DNA from: Streptomyces zaomyceticus
GTDB taxonomy: Bacteria > Actinomycetota > Actinomycetes > Streptomycetales > Streptomycetaceae
DNA: 64,000 nucleotides
NCBI RefSeq assembly: GCF_014656215.1
Contig: NZ_BNBZ01000022.1
Coordinates: forward strand, 1-64,000
Direction of reading: 5' to 3'
Shown here: piece by piece, positions 43,976 to 53,949 of the stretch
Layout of the letters: each line of letters opens with the position of its first letter
Numbering within the stretch: the first letter of the stretch is position 1
The notes under the pieces: model-generated
Database searches by the model: none
What the model saw: the letters and a program-made list of their open reading frames with translations, nothing else
What the model was told of the DNA's origin: nothing
Position numbers and translations under genes: made by a program

Positions 43976-44352
43976 GCGTGCCTCCCCATCTGGTTGTCGG
44001 CGCACCTTAACCAGTGAGTAGGGAGACCTGTCCAGAGGTGGGCGCCGTGACCTGCATCGCCGCAGGGGTCGCCCCGTCCCTGGATGCGGGCGCCGCCCAG
44101 GACCGGGCGCCGAAGGCGGCCGCGATACCGGCCGCCATGACAAGCAGCGAACAGAATTCCGGTTGCATTCCTGCGAGTGTTCGAATGAGAGATGGGTGTG
44201 CGAATTGATGCTGTTCGCGCTGGGTGCGAACAGTTCCCTGTCGTGTGTGACGAGTCCGCAACAGAGCCTTTGAGCGGGGGAGTCGAGGAGAGCTCCCGCG
44301 GGTAGCGTTGGCCCGGCAGGGGGAACGGCCTACCTTTTCTCGGGGGGAATCC

Positions 44353-45111
44353 ATGGACAGACGGGTCACGGGAGGGTTGGTCGCACTGTGCGCGCCGCTC
44401 TTCGCTTTGGCCGGCAATGTGGTGACGGCGAAAATCGACCCGTCGCCGATCGTCTGGTACGCGCTCATCGGTGTATGTGTCATAGCCGCAACGCCGATCG
44501 CCGTCCAGGTCTACCGGGACATGTCTCCGGCAGGCACGCCTGCCGCGCCGCCCGCAGGTGGGGCGGCATCGCCGACAGGTGTCCAGCCCGGAGAATTCGT
44601 GGTCTTCGACGGAGGCCGCACCGGGGATTCGGGATCCGCCATCGCGTGGATTCTGGGCTGCGGATTCGTCGGGTTCTTCGTCGGGGTGATGCTGTTCATC
44701 AAGCGTTCCGATAAGATCTTCGGCCCGGCGAACAAGCCGAGCGTGTTCGATGAGGATCCCGTACCCGTACTGGTCGGCATCGCGCTCTACGCCGTCGGGG
44801 TCCTGATCGGCGCGCTGGTCATCTGGCGTGGAAAATGGCGAGGATCTCTTTCCATTTCACGCTCTCAGGTCGTCCTGACGGGAAGCCGGAGTCAGACTGT
44901 TCTGAATCGAAGTGATTTCTCCTCCGTGGAGGTTCTGAAATTCTTCATGAAGGGCTACTTTCTTGTGGCGAAGGTGCAGCCCGACTCGCCTCTCCTGACG
45001 GTCCCTCCGACCAGGTCCATGTACGACCCGAAGCGTCAGGTCATCGTCATCTGCCAGCTCGCTCCCATGAATGCCGCACCTCACGCGGTGCGCGCCGCCT
45101 TGGCCCAATGA
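44353..45111 (+). CDS. Four-helix membrane protein with PH-like C-terminus
   Basis: 252 residues. Predicted helices at about 6-24, 33-53, 96-116 and 137-158, with a Pro/Gly-rich loop between the second and third. The C-terminal 85 residues are beta-rich (GSLSISRSQVVLTGSRSQTV) like a bacterial PH-type domain. ATG 44353 follows GGGGGGAA. Codon use is less GC-biased than neighbours (ATT, TTT, TCT occur), hinting at later acquisition or low expression. Function unknown. Confidence 0.7.
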   Translation: MDRRVTGGLVALCAPLFALAGNVVTAKIDPSPIVWYALIGVCVIAATPIAVQVYRDMSPAGTPAAPPAGGAASPTGVQPGEFVVFDGGRTGDSGSAIAWILGCGFVGFFVGVMLFIKRSDKIFGPANKPSVFDEDPVPVLVGIALYAVGVLIGALVIWRGKWRGSLSISRSQVVLTGSRSQTVLNRSDFSSVEVLKFFMKGYFLVAKVQPDSPLLTVPPTRSMYDPKRQVIVICQLAPMNAAPHAVRAALAQ

Positions 45112-45148
45112 GCAGGCACCCGCGGCCTCGCGCCGCCCGTCCGCGGCG

Positions 45149-45496
45149 CTACTCGCCGGTCGCCTCGTCGGCGGGACTCGGGGTCCGGCGCTCCTCCCGG
45201 AGTCCGAGCAGCGAGCGGGCCACCGCGCTCGGCGACTCGTTCCGTTCCCGGGCGAGAGTGAGGACGGCCCGGCAGGCCAGCTCGTTGACCCCGAACGACA
45301 GCATGCCCGGGGAGACCCGGCTCGCCGCCTCCTCGGCCCGCGCCGGGTCGCCCTCGGCGCAGGCGGCCACGTACTCCGCCGCGGCCTCGAAGAGATTGTG
45401 CCCCTGCCGGGGCCGCGGTGGCGCCGGTGCGGCGGTCTCGGACGCCCGTCGGGCCGAGGGAAGAAGCCTGCGCAGTCTTTCCGGTACCCGTGCCAC
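45149..45496 (-). CDS. Small hypothetical helical protein
   Basis: 115 residues from GTG 45496. Basic N-terminus (VPERLRRLLPSARRA), then helices NLFEAAAEYVAACAEGDPAR and LACRAVLTLARERNESPS. No recognised domain. Convergent with the membrane protein at 44353. Confidence 0.55.
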   Translation of the reverse strand: MARVPERLRRLLPSARRASETAAPAPPRPRQGHNLFEAAAEYVAACAEGDPARAEEAASRVSPGMLSFGVNELACRAVLTLARERNESPSAVARSLLGLREERRTPSPADEATGE

Positions 45497-45918
45497 GTCC
45501 CACCGCCTTTTCCCGGGCAGGACTGCCCGGCATGTCCACGGTAAGCAGTGAAGTGCCGGGAAAGAAGAGCGCGTTGGCATCTGTGATGACGAGGTGGCGG
45601 GGTGAGGAAGTGAGGGGTGAGGGGGCGACGCGATGACGGCGAGGCTGAAGTCGAGCTCGAGTGTCACCCTGAGGTAGAGGTCGAGAGACCGCTCGGTCCT
45701 GAGTCGGCGGCTCAGCCAGATGCCGCAGGCTGGGCGGCGGTCTGCCCTTCCGTCTTCCCTTCGGCACGGAAGCCGATGTCGGCTTCGACGTCGGCCTCGG
45801 CGTCCGCTTCGGTGTCCGCTTCGGTGTCGACGAGCGGACGGTCCGGCGCCGCGTCGCCGGGGCGCGCGGCCGGATCCCGTACCGGCACGCTCGTCGGCGT
45901 TTCGGGACCGCGCGGGAC
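45497..45918. other. Intergenic stretch with low-complexity repeat
   Basis: About 420 nt. 45776-45835 repeats GTCxGCTTCGG-type units about 12 nt long; translated either way it gives Ser/Ala or Pro/Thr/Lys strings unlike a real protein. No convincing gene. Confidence 0.5.
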
Positions 45919-46527
45919 TCATCCCTCCCGTACGGCGACGGCCAGGTAGCGCGTCTCCTCGTCGACATAGCTGACGAGCCGCCAGCCGGCCTCGGCGAGC
46001 ACCGGGCGCAGCCGGGGCTCGGCACGGAGGTCGTCCGGGGTGATCTGCCGACCGTGGCGGGCCGCGAGCGCGGCGCGGCCGATCGGGTGGAAGAGCGCGA
46101 GCCTGCCCCCGGGACGGACGACACGGGCGAGTTCACGCAGGCCGGCGGCGGGGTCCGCGAGGTGCGAGACGAGCCCCGCGCCGAAGACGGCGTCGAGCGC
46201 GCCGTCGCGCACCGGCAGACGCCCGACGTCGGTGAGCAGCAGCGCGGCGGTGCCGTCGACTCCGCCGCGACCGGCGGCGGTGGCCCGTTCGAGCATCTCG
46301 GGCGTGAGATCGGCGCCGAGTACGGTGCCGGTGGGTCCGACGGCGCCGCGGAGCGGCGGGAGGGCCCGCCCGGTCCCGCAGCCCGCGTCGAGCACCGCGT
46401 CGCCCGGGCGCAGACCGAGTTCGTTCACCGCGGCCGCGTACGCGGGACCGTCGTCGGGGAACCGGCTGTCCCACCCGGCGGCTCGAACGCCGAAGAACTC
46501 TCGGACGTGTGTGGGGTCATCGCTCAT
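45919..46527 (-). CDS. Class I SAM-dependent methyltransferase
   Basis: 202 residues. Motif I VLDAGCGTGRAL at about 45-56, then ADLTPEMLERA (motif post I), DVGRLPVRDGALDAVFGAGL, and LARVVRPGGRLALFHP. The short, single-domain form is typical of small-molecule methyltransferases (Methyltransf_11). ATG 46527. Substrate unknown. Divergent from the MHYT gene. Confidence 0.88.
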   Translation of the reverse strand: MSDDPTHVREFFGVRAAGWDSRFPDDGPAYAAAVNELGLRPGDAVLDAGCGTGRALPPLRGAVGPTGTVLGADLTPEMLERATAAGRGGVDGTAALLLTDVGRLPVRDGALDAVFGAGLVSHLADPAAGLRELARVVRPGGRLALFHPIGRAALAARHGRQITPDDLRAEPRLRPVLAEAGWRLVSYVDEETRYLAVAVREG

Positions 46528-46678
46528 GCACCCATGATCCCGTACCCGGAGGGGTGAACGTTCTGAGTACACGTTCGAGTCCGGCGCGATCGTTCGGGAT
46601 CATCTCTCTGTCATATTCCATCAGCTTTCGAAATGCGCCCCTGATGCGCCCCCCGATGCGCACTAGCGTCCCTGAGCC

Positions 46679-47512
46679 ATGGGACACCTGGACCACGCCA
46701 CCTTCGGCTGGCTGACACCTGCACTGTCGTACGCGATGGCCTGCGTCGGCGCGGCCCTCGGGCTCCGCTGCACCGTACGGGCGCTCGACGCGACCGGCCG
46801 CTCGCGCCGCAACTGGCTCCTCACGGCGGCCTCCGCGATCGGCACCGGCATCTGGACGATGCACTTCGTGGCGATGCTCGGCTTCGGCGTGACCGGCACC
46901 GACATCCGTTTCGACGTTCCGCTCACCATCCTCAGCCTCGTCGTCGCCATGGCCGTCGTCGGCGTCGGTGTCTTCGCCGTCGGCTACGGACGTGACCGCG
47001 TCCGCTCGCTCCTGGTCGGCGGGCTCACCACGGGAGTCGGTGTGGCGAGCATGCACTACCTGGGCATGGCCGCCCTCCGGCTCCACGGCGACGTCCGGTT
47101 CGACCCCCTGCTGGTCGGTGTCTCGGTGCTCATCGCCGTCGTCGCCGCCACCGCGGCCCTCTGGGCGGCCCTCAACATCCACTCACCCGCGGCCGTGGCC
47201 GTGGCCTCGCTCGTGATGGGCGCGGCCGTCAGCAGCATGCACTACACGGGCATGTTCGCGGTGCGCGTGGACGTGGTCCCCTCCGGCGCGAGCCTCCCCG
47301 GCGCCACCGTCATGCAGTTCATCTTCCCGCTCGCGGTCGGCCTCGGCTCCTACCTCTTCATCACCTCCGCGTTCGTGGCCCTCTCCCCGACGGCGAAGGA
47401 GCGGGCCGCGTACGCCTCGGCGGGTCGCCTCACCGAGCCCGACGACCGGGCGGTGGACGTCGCACCGCCCGGCTTCCGCGCCGCTCAGACCGCTCGTACG
47501 CCCGCGAACTGA
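46679..47512 (+). CDS. MHYT-domain membrane sensor
   Basis: 277 residues, seven predicted helices, with three MHYT-type motifs: MHFVAM (about 61), MHYLGM (about 126) and MHYTGM (about 189), each at a helix end. The Met/His set is proposed to bind copper and sense O2, CO or NO. No GGDEF, EAL or kinase domain follows, only a short hydrophilic tail, so it would act through another protein. It lies 128 nt upstream of the conservon on the same strand. Confidence 0.88.
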   Translation: MGHLDHATFGWLTPALSYAMACVGAALGLRCTVRALDATGRSRRNWLLTAASAIGTGIWTMHFVAMLGFGVTGTDIRFDVPLTILSLVVAMAVVGVGVFAVGYGRDRVRSLLVGGLTTGVGVASMHYLGMAALRLHGDVRFDPLLVGVSVLIAVVAATAALWAALNIHSPAAVAVASLVMGAAVSSMHYTGMFAVRVDVVPSGASLPGATVMQFIFPLAVGLGSYLFITSAFVALSPTAKERAAYASAGRLTEPDDRAVDVAPPGFRAAQTARTPAN

Positions 47513-47640
47513 CCCGCACTCCGCCCGCCTCACCACCCCTCTCGCTTCACCATCGGTCTCGCTTCACCACCCTCTTGCCCCACCACCCGTCGCGCAGGAC
47601 CCACCGCACCAGAGACAGCCGCAGCCGGAACGAGGAGGCC

Positions 47641-50600
47641 ATGCGAACTCCCCGCAAGACCAAGGACGCCGAGGCGACACCGCCGCCGTCGGCGGCCGCG
47701 CGCGGGCGGCGCGCACACGCCGGGCCGCCCGCCGACGAGCAGGGGGAGCCCACCCCCGAGGCGCCCACGACCGCAGGACACGCGGCCACCAGCCACGCCG
47801 CCACCAGCCACGCGGCGGGAGGCGCAGCGACCGCCCCGGCCGCTGGGTCCTCCGTGCGTGCCGCCTCGATCCCCGACGCCCGCCTCCCCGCCGGCCCCTC
47901 CCGTCACGGCCTGCGCCCCCGTACCGTCCGCGCAAAGATCGTCTCGCTTCTGATGGTCCCCGTCGTCTCGCTGCTCGCGCTCTGGGGATTCGCCACCGTC
48001 ACCACCGCCCAGGACGTCGCCCGGCTCCGCCAGCTCCAGCGCGTCGACGCCGAGATCCGTGAGCCCGTGACGGCCGCCCTCGCCGCCCTCCAGGCCGAAC
48101 GGCGCGCTGCCGTACGCCAGGTGGCCGCCCCCGGCGCCGGCCGGTCGGCCGAGCTGAGGGACCGGATACGGCGCACGGACGAGGCCGTCGACCGCCTCCG
48201 CCTGAACGCCACGCACACCGTCGGCGACACCGGAGACCTGCCGGGGGACGTCGGCGAGCGCGTGAGCGCGTTCGTCGGCAAGGTCGAGGGCCTGGCCGAG
48301 CTCCGCACCGCGGCCACCGACGGACGGGCCGACTGGGACCAGGTCTACGAGGAGTACACCGCGGTGGTCTCCGCCGCCTTCGCCGTCGGCGGCGCCCTCA
48401 CCGGGATCCAGGACACCCGGCAGGGGTCCGACGCGCGCGTACTCCTGGAATTCGGCAGGGCCGGGGAGATGCTGTCCCGTGAGGACGCCCTCCTCACCTC
48501 CGCCCACCTCACCGGCCGCTTCACCGCGGACCGGCTCCGCGTCTTCACCGGCGCCGTCGAGACCCGGCGCACCCTCACCGCCTCCGCCACGGTCGACCTG
48601 CCCACCGCCGAACGCGCCGCGTGGACCCGCCTCACCGCCGCCGGAGACCACAGCCGGCTCATCCGGGCCGAGGACCGGATCACCGCCGCGAGCAGCGGCC
48701 GCCCCGCCGCCCAGGTGGTCACCTCCGCGGACTGGGACGACACCCTCGCCGCCGTACGCAACGGACTCACCGCGATCGAGACCGACGCGCGCACCGCCGC
48801 GGCCGACCGGGCCGACCCCTTCGCCGGCGGAGTCCTCACGGCGGGCGGCGCGGCGGTGGTCCTCGGCCTCGCGGCCGTCGCCGCCTCCCTCCTCATCTCG
48901 GTACGGATCGGCCGCGGGCTCGTCGTCGAGCTCGTCAGCCTCCGCAACACCGCCCTCGGTATCGCCCGGGGGAAACTTCCCGCCGCCATGCGCAGGCTCC
49001 GCGCCGGGGAGGAGATCGACGTCCAGGCCGAGGCCCCGCCCGGCCCCGTCTCCCAGGACGAGATCGGTCAGGTCGGCGAAGCCCTCACCACCGTCCATCG
49101 CGCGGCTCTCTCCGCCGCCGTCGAACGTGCCGAACTCGCCAGCGGCATCTCCGGCGTCTTCGTCAACCTCGCCCGCCGCAGCCAGGTCCTCGTCCACCGC
49201 CAGCTCAACCTCCTGGACAGCATGGAGCGGCGCGCCGACGACCCCAACGAACTCGGCGACCTCTTCCGGCTCGACCACCTCACCACCCGGATGCGCCGCC
49301 ACGCCGAGAGCCTGATCATCCTCTCGGGCGCCGCCCCCGGCCGCGCCTGGCGGATGCCCGTCCCCCTCACCAACGTCGTCCGCGCCGCCGTCTCCGAAAT
49401 CGAGGACTACGCGCGCGTGGAGGTACGACGGCTCCCCGAGACCGCCGTCGTCGGCGGCGCCGTCGCCGACCTCACCCACCTCCTGGCCGAACTCATCGAG
49501 AACGCAGCCCAGTTCTCCCCGCCCCACACCAAGGTGCGCGTCAGCGGCGAACCCGTCGGGAACGGATACGCCCTGGAGATCGAGGACCGGGGGCTCGGCA
49601 TGGGCCGGGAGACCCTCGCCGACGCCAACGCCCGCATCGCCCAGTCGGAGGCCCTCGACCTCTTCGACAGCGACCGGCTCGGCCTCTTCGTGGTCAGCAG
49701 ACTCTCCTCCCGCCACGACATCAAGGTCCAGCTGCGGACCTCCCCCTACGGCGGCACCACGGCCGTCGTCCTGCTTCCGACCGAGCTCCTCCAGGGCGCG
49801 CTGCCACCGGGCCGCGCCCGCTCGGCGAGCGGCCACGGACCCGACACGCCGCACGCCGGACCCCCGCGTGCGAGCGATCCCCGTACCCCCGCCCCGGGCG
49901 CGGGCCACCTGGGTACGAATGAGCGGCGGAGCCACGACGGTCACACCACGGGCGACCACTTCGGTCCCCAACGGCTCGGCTCCGACCGGCGTACGGACGA
50001 CGCGCGCGCTGCCCGCGAACGCGAGGAGGCGCACCGCGCCGAAGCCCGCCGCTTCGGCCGCCCGCAGATGGCCCGCCCCCCGGCGGGGGCCACTCCGCCC
50101 GCCTCCGCAGGCCCCACCGTGACGGGCGGCACCCCTGCGGGCCCCGCGATCACGGGAGGCGCCCCCGCGGGGCCCGTCCCGGCACCCCGTGGGAGCTCCC
50201 CGAAGCCACCGGCCGGCACCGGGCCCGGATTTCCGCCCGCGGAAGCGGGCGGCGGCCCCAGGCCACCGGTCCCGCCGGCCTCGCGCCCCCAGTCCCTGAC
50301 GCGCCCGACGGTCGTGCCCGCGCTCACGCCGCCCCCGGAGTCGGGACCCCCGCCGGCCGGGGTGACCGAACTGCGCCGCCGCGGTCCCTCCGTACCCGCG
50401 CCGACCCGGGAACAGCGGCCCGGAACGCCCACCGGTCCCGCCGGGCACGGCGACCCCGAGGGGGAACTGCCCCGGCGCGTACGGCAGGCGAGCCTCGTTC
50501 CGCAGCTGCGTGAGGCACCCGCGCCGGCACCGGTGTTCGTACCGACCACACCGGGCGCGGACGCCCGCACCCCCGAGGTGGTACGGGACCGGATGTCGGC

Positions 50601-50805
50601 CTACCGGGACGGCTGGCAGCGGGGCGGCGGCGCGGCGCCGGGCAGCAGGCGCCCCCTCGGAACCGGCACCGGAACAGGAACCGGCACTGGAACAGGAACC
50701 GGTCCTGGTACCAGGACCGGCACTCATGGTGCGGCCACCGGCCACGACCTCGGCCACGGCACGAATCCCCTCGACGACCCCCCTTCCGAAGGAGACCACG
50801 CATGA
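47641..50805 (+). CDS. cvnA: Conservon sensor histidine-kinase-like protein CvnA
   Basis: 1054 residues. Helix 1 about 99-121, an extracytoplasmic NIT-like sensory domain to about 390, helix 2 about 395-420, HAMP, then an HATPase domain with N-box AELIENAAQFS (about 616) and G1 IEDRGLGMG (about 646). The phosphoacceptor region lacks a classic H-box, as is usual in CvnA. The 300-residue tail is Pro/Gly-rich. ATG 47641 has GAGGAGG upstream. CvnA is thought to control the GTPase CvnD at the membrane. Stop overlaps cvnB (ATGA). Confidence 0.92.
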   Translation: MRTPRKTKDAEATPPPSAAARGRRAHAGPPADEQGEPTPEAPTTAGHAATSHAATSHAAGGAATAPAAGSSVRAASIPDARLPAGPSRHGLRPRTVRAKIVSLLMVPVVSLLALWGFATVTTAQDVARLRQLQRVDAEIREPVTAALAALQAERRAAVRQVAAPGAGRSAELRDRIRRTDEAVDRLRLNATHTVGDTGDLPGDVGERVSAFVGKVEGLAELRTAATDGRADWDQVYEEYTAVVSAAFAVGGALTGIQDTRQGSDARVLLEFGRAGEMLSREDALLTSAHLTGRFTADRLRVFTGAVETRRTLTASATVDLPTAERAAWTRLTAAGDHSRLIRAEDRITAASSGRPAAQVVTSADWDDTLAAVRNGLTAIETDARTAAADRADPFAGGVLTAGGAAVVLGLAAVAASLLISVRIGRGLVVELVSLRNTALGIARGKLPAAMRRLRAGEEIDVQAEAPPGPVSQDEIGQVGEALTTVHRAALSAAVERAELASGISGVFVNLARRSQVLVHRQLNLLDSMERRADDPNELGDLFRLDHLTTRMRRHAESLIILSGAAPGRAWRMPVPLTNVVRAAVSEIEDYARVEVRRLPETAVVGGAVADLTHLLAELIENAAQFSPPHTKVRVSGEPVGNGYALEIEDRGLGMGRETLADANARIAQSEALDLFDSDRLGLFVVSRLSSRHDIKVQLRTSPYGGTTAVVLLPTELLQGALPPGRARSASGHGPDTPHAGPPRASDPRTPAPGAGHLGTNERRSHDGHTTGDHFGPQRLGSDRRTDDARAAREREEAHRAEARRFGRPQMARPPAGATPPASAGPTVTGGTPAGPAITGGAPAGPVPAPRGSSPKPPAGTGPGFPPAEAGGGPRPPVPPASRPQSLTRPTVVPALTPPPESGPPPAGVTELRRRGPSVPAPTREQRPGTPTGPAGHGDPEGELPRRVRQASLVPQLREAPAPAPVFVPTTPGADARTPEVVRDRMSAYRDGWQRGGGAAPGSRRPLGTGTGTGTGTGTGTGPGTRTGTHGAATGHDLGHGTNPLDDPPSEGDHA
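50658..50725. repeat. Short GGAACCGG-type repeat in the cvnA tail
   Basis: Tandem 12-nt units GGAACCGGxACx coding for an alternating Gly-Thr run near the CvnA C-terminus. Likely length-variable. Confidence 0.7.
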
Positions 50806-51236
50806 TCGACCACGAGAGGATCTCTCACCACCGATCCGGCGAGCTCGACTGGCTCCTCGACGACCTCGCCATGCGGGTCCGGGAGGTCCGCCACACCGTG
50901 GTGCTCTCCAACGACGGACTCGCCGTCGGGGCCTCCAACGGACTCAGCCGCGAGGACGCCGAACACCTGGCCGCGATCGCCTCCGGGTTCAACAGCCTGG
51001 CCAAGGGTGCGGGGCGCCAGTTCCACACCGGCGGCGTCCGCCAGACCATGGTCGAGATGGACGACGGCTTCCTCTTCGTCGCCGCCGCCGGTGACGGTTC
51101 CTGCCTCGCCGTCCTCAGCTCCGTGAGCGCCGACATCGGCCTCATCGCGTACGAGATGGCCCGCCTCGTGAAGCGCGTCGGCGAGCACCTGCACACCCCG
51201 CCGCGGCTCACGGTGACCCCGCCGGCCGTCGGCTGA
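50802..51236 (+). CDS. cvnB: Conservon Roadblock/LC7 protein CvnB
   Basis: 144 residues. Roadblock/LC7 fold: LDWLLDDLAMRVREVRHTVV, LSNDGLAVGASNGLSREDAE, FLFVAAAGDGSCLAVLSS. Acts with CvnD as a GTPase-activating or scaffold protein, similar to MglB/MglA. Overlaps cvnA by 4 nt; 13 nt before cvnC. Confidence 0.93.
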   Translation: MIDHERISHHRSGELDWLLDDLAMRVREVRHTVVLSNDGLAVGASNGLSREDAEHLAAIASGFNSLAKGAGRQFHTGGVRQTMVEMDDGFLFVAAAGDGSCLAVLSSVSADIGLIAYEMARLVKRVGEHLHTPPRLTVTPPAVG

Positions 51237-51249
51237 GCCGGAGACACCC

Positions 51250-51666
51250 ATGAACGAGGACAGCGCCGGCGGCGGTCCGTCCGTACCGGGCAGTCAGTGG
51301 TACGACGCCGATGCCGGACCGCTCGTACGCCCGTACGCGATGACCGGTGGACGGACCAAGCCGGGGCCCAGCAACGTACGGTTCGACCTCATCGCCCTCG
51401 TCGTCGTGGACGACGACCCGCCCGGACCGGCCGAGGAGTCCCTCCTCGGCCCCGAGCACCGGTCCCTGCTCGCCCTGTGCCGGGCCGAGACCCAGTCGGT
51501 GGCCGAACTCTCCGCCGACGCCGACCTGCCCGTCGGCGTCGTCCGGGTCCTCCTCGGCGACCTCCTCGAATCGGGCTTCGTGCGCGTCAGCCGGCCCGTA
51601 CCGCCCGCACAGCTCCCCGACGAAAGAATCCTGAGGGAAGTAATCGATGGCCTACGAGCGCTCTGA
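51250..51666 (+). CDS. cvnC: Conservon DUF742 protein CvnC
   Basis: 138 residues. DUF742 features: SQWYDADAGPLVRPYAMTGG, then a winged-helix-like C-half (LALCRAETQSVAELSADADL, VRVLLGDLLESGFVRV). Member of the Cvn membrane complex, exact role unclear. Its last 20 nt overlap cvnD. Confidence 0.93.
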   Translation: MNEDSAGGGPSVPGSQWYDADAGPLVRPYAMTGGRTKPGPSNVRFDLIALVVVDDDPPGPAEESLLGPEHRSLLALCRAETQSVAELSADADLPVGVVRVLLGDLLESGFVRVSRPVPPAQLPDERILREVIDGLRAL

Positions 51667-52264
51667 GAGCACCGGCGCGGAGGACGGCGCGGACACCACC
51701 GCCCTCGCCCTGAAGATCCTTGTCGCCGGTGGGTTCGGTGTGGGCAAGACCACCCTCGTCGGCGCGGTCAGCGAGATCCGGCCGCTCCGCACGGAGGAAC
51801 AGCTCAGCCGTGCCGGGGAGCTCGTCGACGACACGGGGGGAGTCGACCAGAAGACGACCACGACCGTCGCCATGGACTTCGGCCGCATCACGATCCGGTC
51901 CGGTCTCTCCCTCTACCTCTTCGGGACCCCCGGCCAGGACCGGTTCTGGTTCCTGTGGGACGAACTGTCCCAGGGCGCCCTGGGGGCCGTCGTCCTCGCC
52001 GACACGCGGCGGCTCGAGGACTGCTTCCCGGCGGTGGACTACTTCGAGCACCGGAAGATCCCCTTCGTGGTCGCCGTGAACTGCTTCACGGGCGCGCGCA
52101 CGTACGGCGCGGCCGACGTCTCCCGCGCGCTGGACCTGGACCGGGGCACCCCCGTGGTGCTGTGCGACGCACGTGACCGCGATTCCGGCAAGGAGGTGCT
52201 CATCCGCCTGGTCGAGTACGCGGGCCGGATGCACACCGCCCGGCTCCTGGACACCGTCGGCTGA
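51647..52264 (+). CDS. cvnD: Conservon small GTPase CvnD
   Basis: 205 residues of the MglA/Rab-like P-loop family. G1 AGGFGVGKTT, switch DDTGGVDQKTTTTVAMDFG, G3-like LFGTPGQDRF, and the base-specifying NCFTG (in place of NKxD) near residue 145, as usual in CvnD. Output switch of the conservon. No cytochrome P450 gene follows, unlike some conservons. Confidence 0.93.
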   Translation: MAYERSESTGAEDGADTTALALKILVAGGFGVGKTTLVGAVSEIRPLRTEEQLSRAGELVDDTGGVDQKTTTTVAMDFGRITIRSGLSLYLFGTPGQDRFWFLWDELSQGALGAVVLADTRRLEDCFPAVDYFEHRKIPFVVAVNCFTGARTYGAADVSRALDLDRGTPVVLCDARDRDSGKEVLIRLVEYAGRMHTARLLDTVG

Positions 52265-52279
52265 GTCGCCGGGGTGCGG

Positions 52280-53689
52280 CTAGTGGATCCTGTGCTCCGT
52301 CCAGAACGGGCCGAGGTCGTGGGGCGCCGCCGCCTGTGCCGCGCGCTTGAACTCCGCGGTGGTGGCGACGCCCAGCCAGTGGTCCCGCACGTAGCCGCGC
52401 AACATGCCCGCCATCGCCGGGCCGCCCAGGACACGCTCCAGGTCGTGCAGGGCGCAGGAACCGCGCCTGTAGACGACCTGGCCGTACTCCGAGCGGTGGC
52501 CCTCGGCGAAGTAGGCCATGGACCGGGTGACGGCGGCCGTGTCGCTGGGCCACTCACCGTGGTCGTCCCAGCAGGTGCTGGTGTCCTCCCGGTAGTACAG
52601 CTCCGTCGCGTACTGGGCGAAGGACTCGTCGAGCCAGGGCGAGGCGAACTGGTCGTTGCCGACGATCCCGTAGAACCACTGGTGGGCGATCTCGTGGACG
52701 ACGGCGGATCCCTCCGGTTCGGTCCACAGCAGGACCAGGCCCGGGAACTCCATGCTGCCGAAGTCGTCGAGGTTGTCGCTCATGACGAGGTCCAGCTCGC
52801 CGTACGGGTACCGCCCGAACCGCTTCCCGAACTCGTCGACCGAGCCGACGGCGTCCTTCAGGTCGACGGCGACCCCCTCGGGGGACGTGGCGGCGGTCCA
52901 GTACGCGTTCAGCCGGACCCCGCCGGGCGTGGTCACCGTCTTCGACCGGAAGGGTCCCGCCGCCCACGCGAAGTCCCGCACCCCGCGCGCGACACTGGTG
53001 CTGACCGTGCGGCCGGGCGCTCCCGCGCGCCGGGTGGTGGTGCCCGTCGCGGGGACGCGCAGGGCGCGGGGATGGTCGAGGACGACTCTGAAGTCACCGG
53101 TGAGGGTGTGGAAGCTCTCGCCGAAGCCGACGTCCGGATCGAGGTGCTCTCCCTGCGCGTCGCGTACGGACAGCAGGGGCAGCGCGTTGCCGAGGTAGCG
53201 GTGCGCACCGTCCTTGCCGAAACGGTGGACACGGTCGGGGACGGTGATCGAGACGTCGAACGAGATGCTCGTACGGGCCCCGTACCGCAGCGGCTCGGGC
53301 AGGTCGATCCGGAGCGCGGTGCAGTCGACGGTGAGCGGCCGCGCGGTGCCGCCGGCCACCTTGCCGACCCGGATCGGGGACGGCTTGTCCGCGGCTCCGC
53401 AGCCGTCGGTGCCGTTGCCCCAGAGCCGTAGGTCCACCGAACGCAGCGGAGCGCGATCGGCGTTGCGGAAGGACACCGTCTGGCGTCCGGTCCACCGCGA
53501 GCCGTCGTCGTCCGCGCGGAGCGTCACGTCGTACGAGGGACGGTCCGGGGTCGCCGCCCGGGGCCGGGCCGCGGAGGCTACGGGGTCTGTGGGTTCTGTT
53601 GGGTCCTGCGCCACGGCCGTCTGGGGGACGAACAGCAGCGCGGCCGCGAGGGCGGGAAGCAGCGCCCGCCAACACCTGAGCGAGGTCAT
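52280..53689 (-). CDS. Secreted M1-family metallopeptidase
   Basis: 469 residues with signal peptide (ALLPALAAALLFVPQTAVAQ). N-terminal beta-sandwich, then the catalytic domain: GSMEFPGLVLL in place of GAMEN, HEIAHQW zinc site (about 331-337) and the second Glu in WLDESFAQYATEL. Cleaves N-terminal residues from peptides. ATG 53689. Convergent with cvnD, 15 nt apart. Confidence 0.9.
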   Translation of the reverse strand: MTSLRCWRALLPALAAALLFVPQTAVAQDPTEPTDPVASAARPRAATPDRPSYDVTLRADDDGSRWTGRQTVSFRNADRAPLRSVDLRLWGNGTDGCGAADKPSPIRVGKVAGGTARPLTVDCTALRIDLPEPLRYGARTSISFDVSITVPDRVHRFGKDGAHRYLGNALPLLSVRDAQGEHLDPDVGFGESFHTLTGDFRVVLDHPRALRVPATGTTTRRAGAPGRTVSTSVARGVRDFAWAAGPFRSKTVTTPGGVRLNAYWTAATSPEGVAVDLKDAVGSVDEFGKRFGRYPYGELDLVMSDNLDDFGSMEFPGLVLLWTEPEGSAVVHEIAHQWFYGIVGNDQFASPWLDESFAQYATELYYREDTSTCWDDHGEWPSDTAAVTRSMAYFAEGHRSEYGQVVYRRGSCALHDLERVLGGPAMAGMLRGYVRDHWLGVATTAEFKRAAQAAAPHDLGPFWTEHRIH

Positions 53690-53738
53690 GACAGGCACGC
53701 TAGAACGCCCGTGCGTCCGGACGAGTGGGTTCCGGAGC

Positions 53739-53770
53739 ACGGGATCCGGTTCACGGGATCCGGTTTACGG
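53739..53770. repeat. Short CACGGGATCCGGTT tandem repeat
   Basis: Two 15-nt copies and a diverged third in the 260-nt gap behind the M1 peptidase start. No gene is seen in 53690-53949. Confidence 0.6.
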
Positions 53771-53949
53771 GTGCGGGGGCGGCTTTGGGCAGGGTTGGGT
53801 TCAGGAGCGCGGGCGTCCAGCCGGCGGTACTCAGGACCTGTCCCGCCGATCATGGTCGTGGCTGTCGGGCATGACGCCCGGGTGAGCAGCATCCTGAACC
53901 GACAGCCGCAGCCGTTCCCACTCGGCAGCGGCCGGATCCCGGACAAGCC

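Noticed and set aside
47530..50799. 1089-residue frame on the minus strand
   Set aside because: Lies antisense to cvnA throughout; Gly/Arg/Asp-rich composition is a mirror of GC-biased codons and has no domain.
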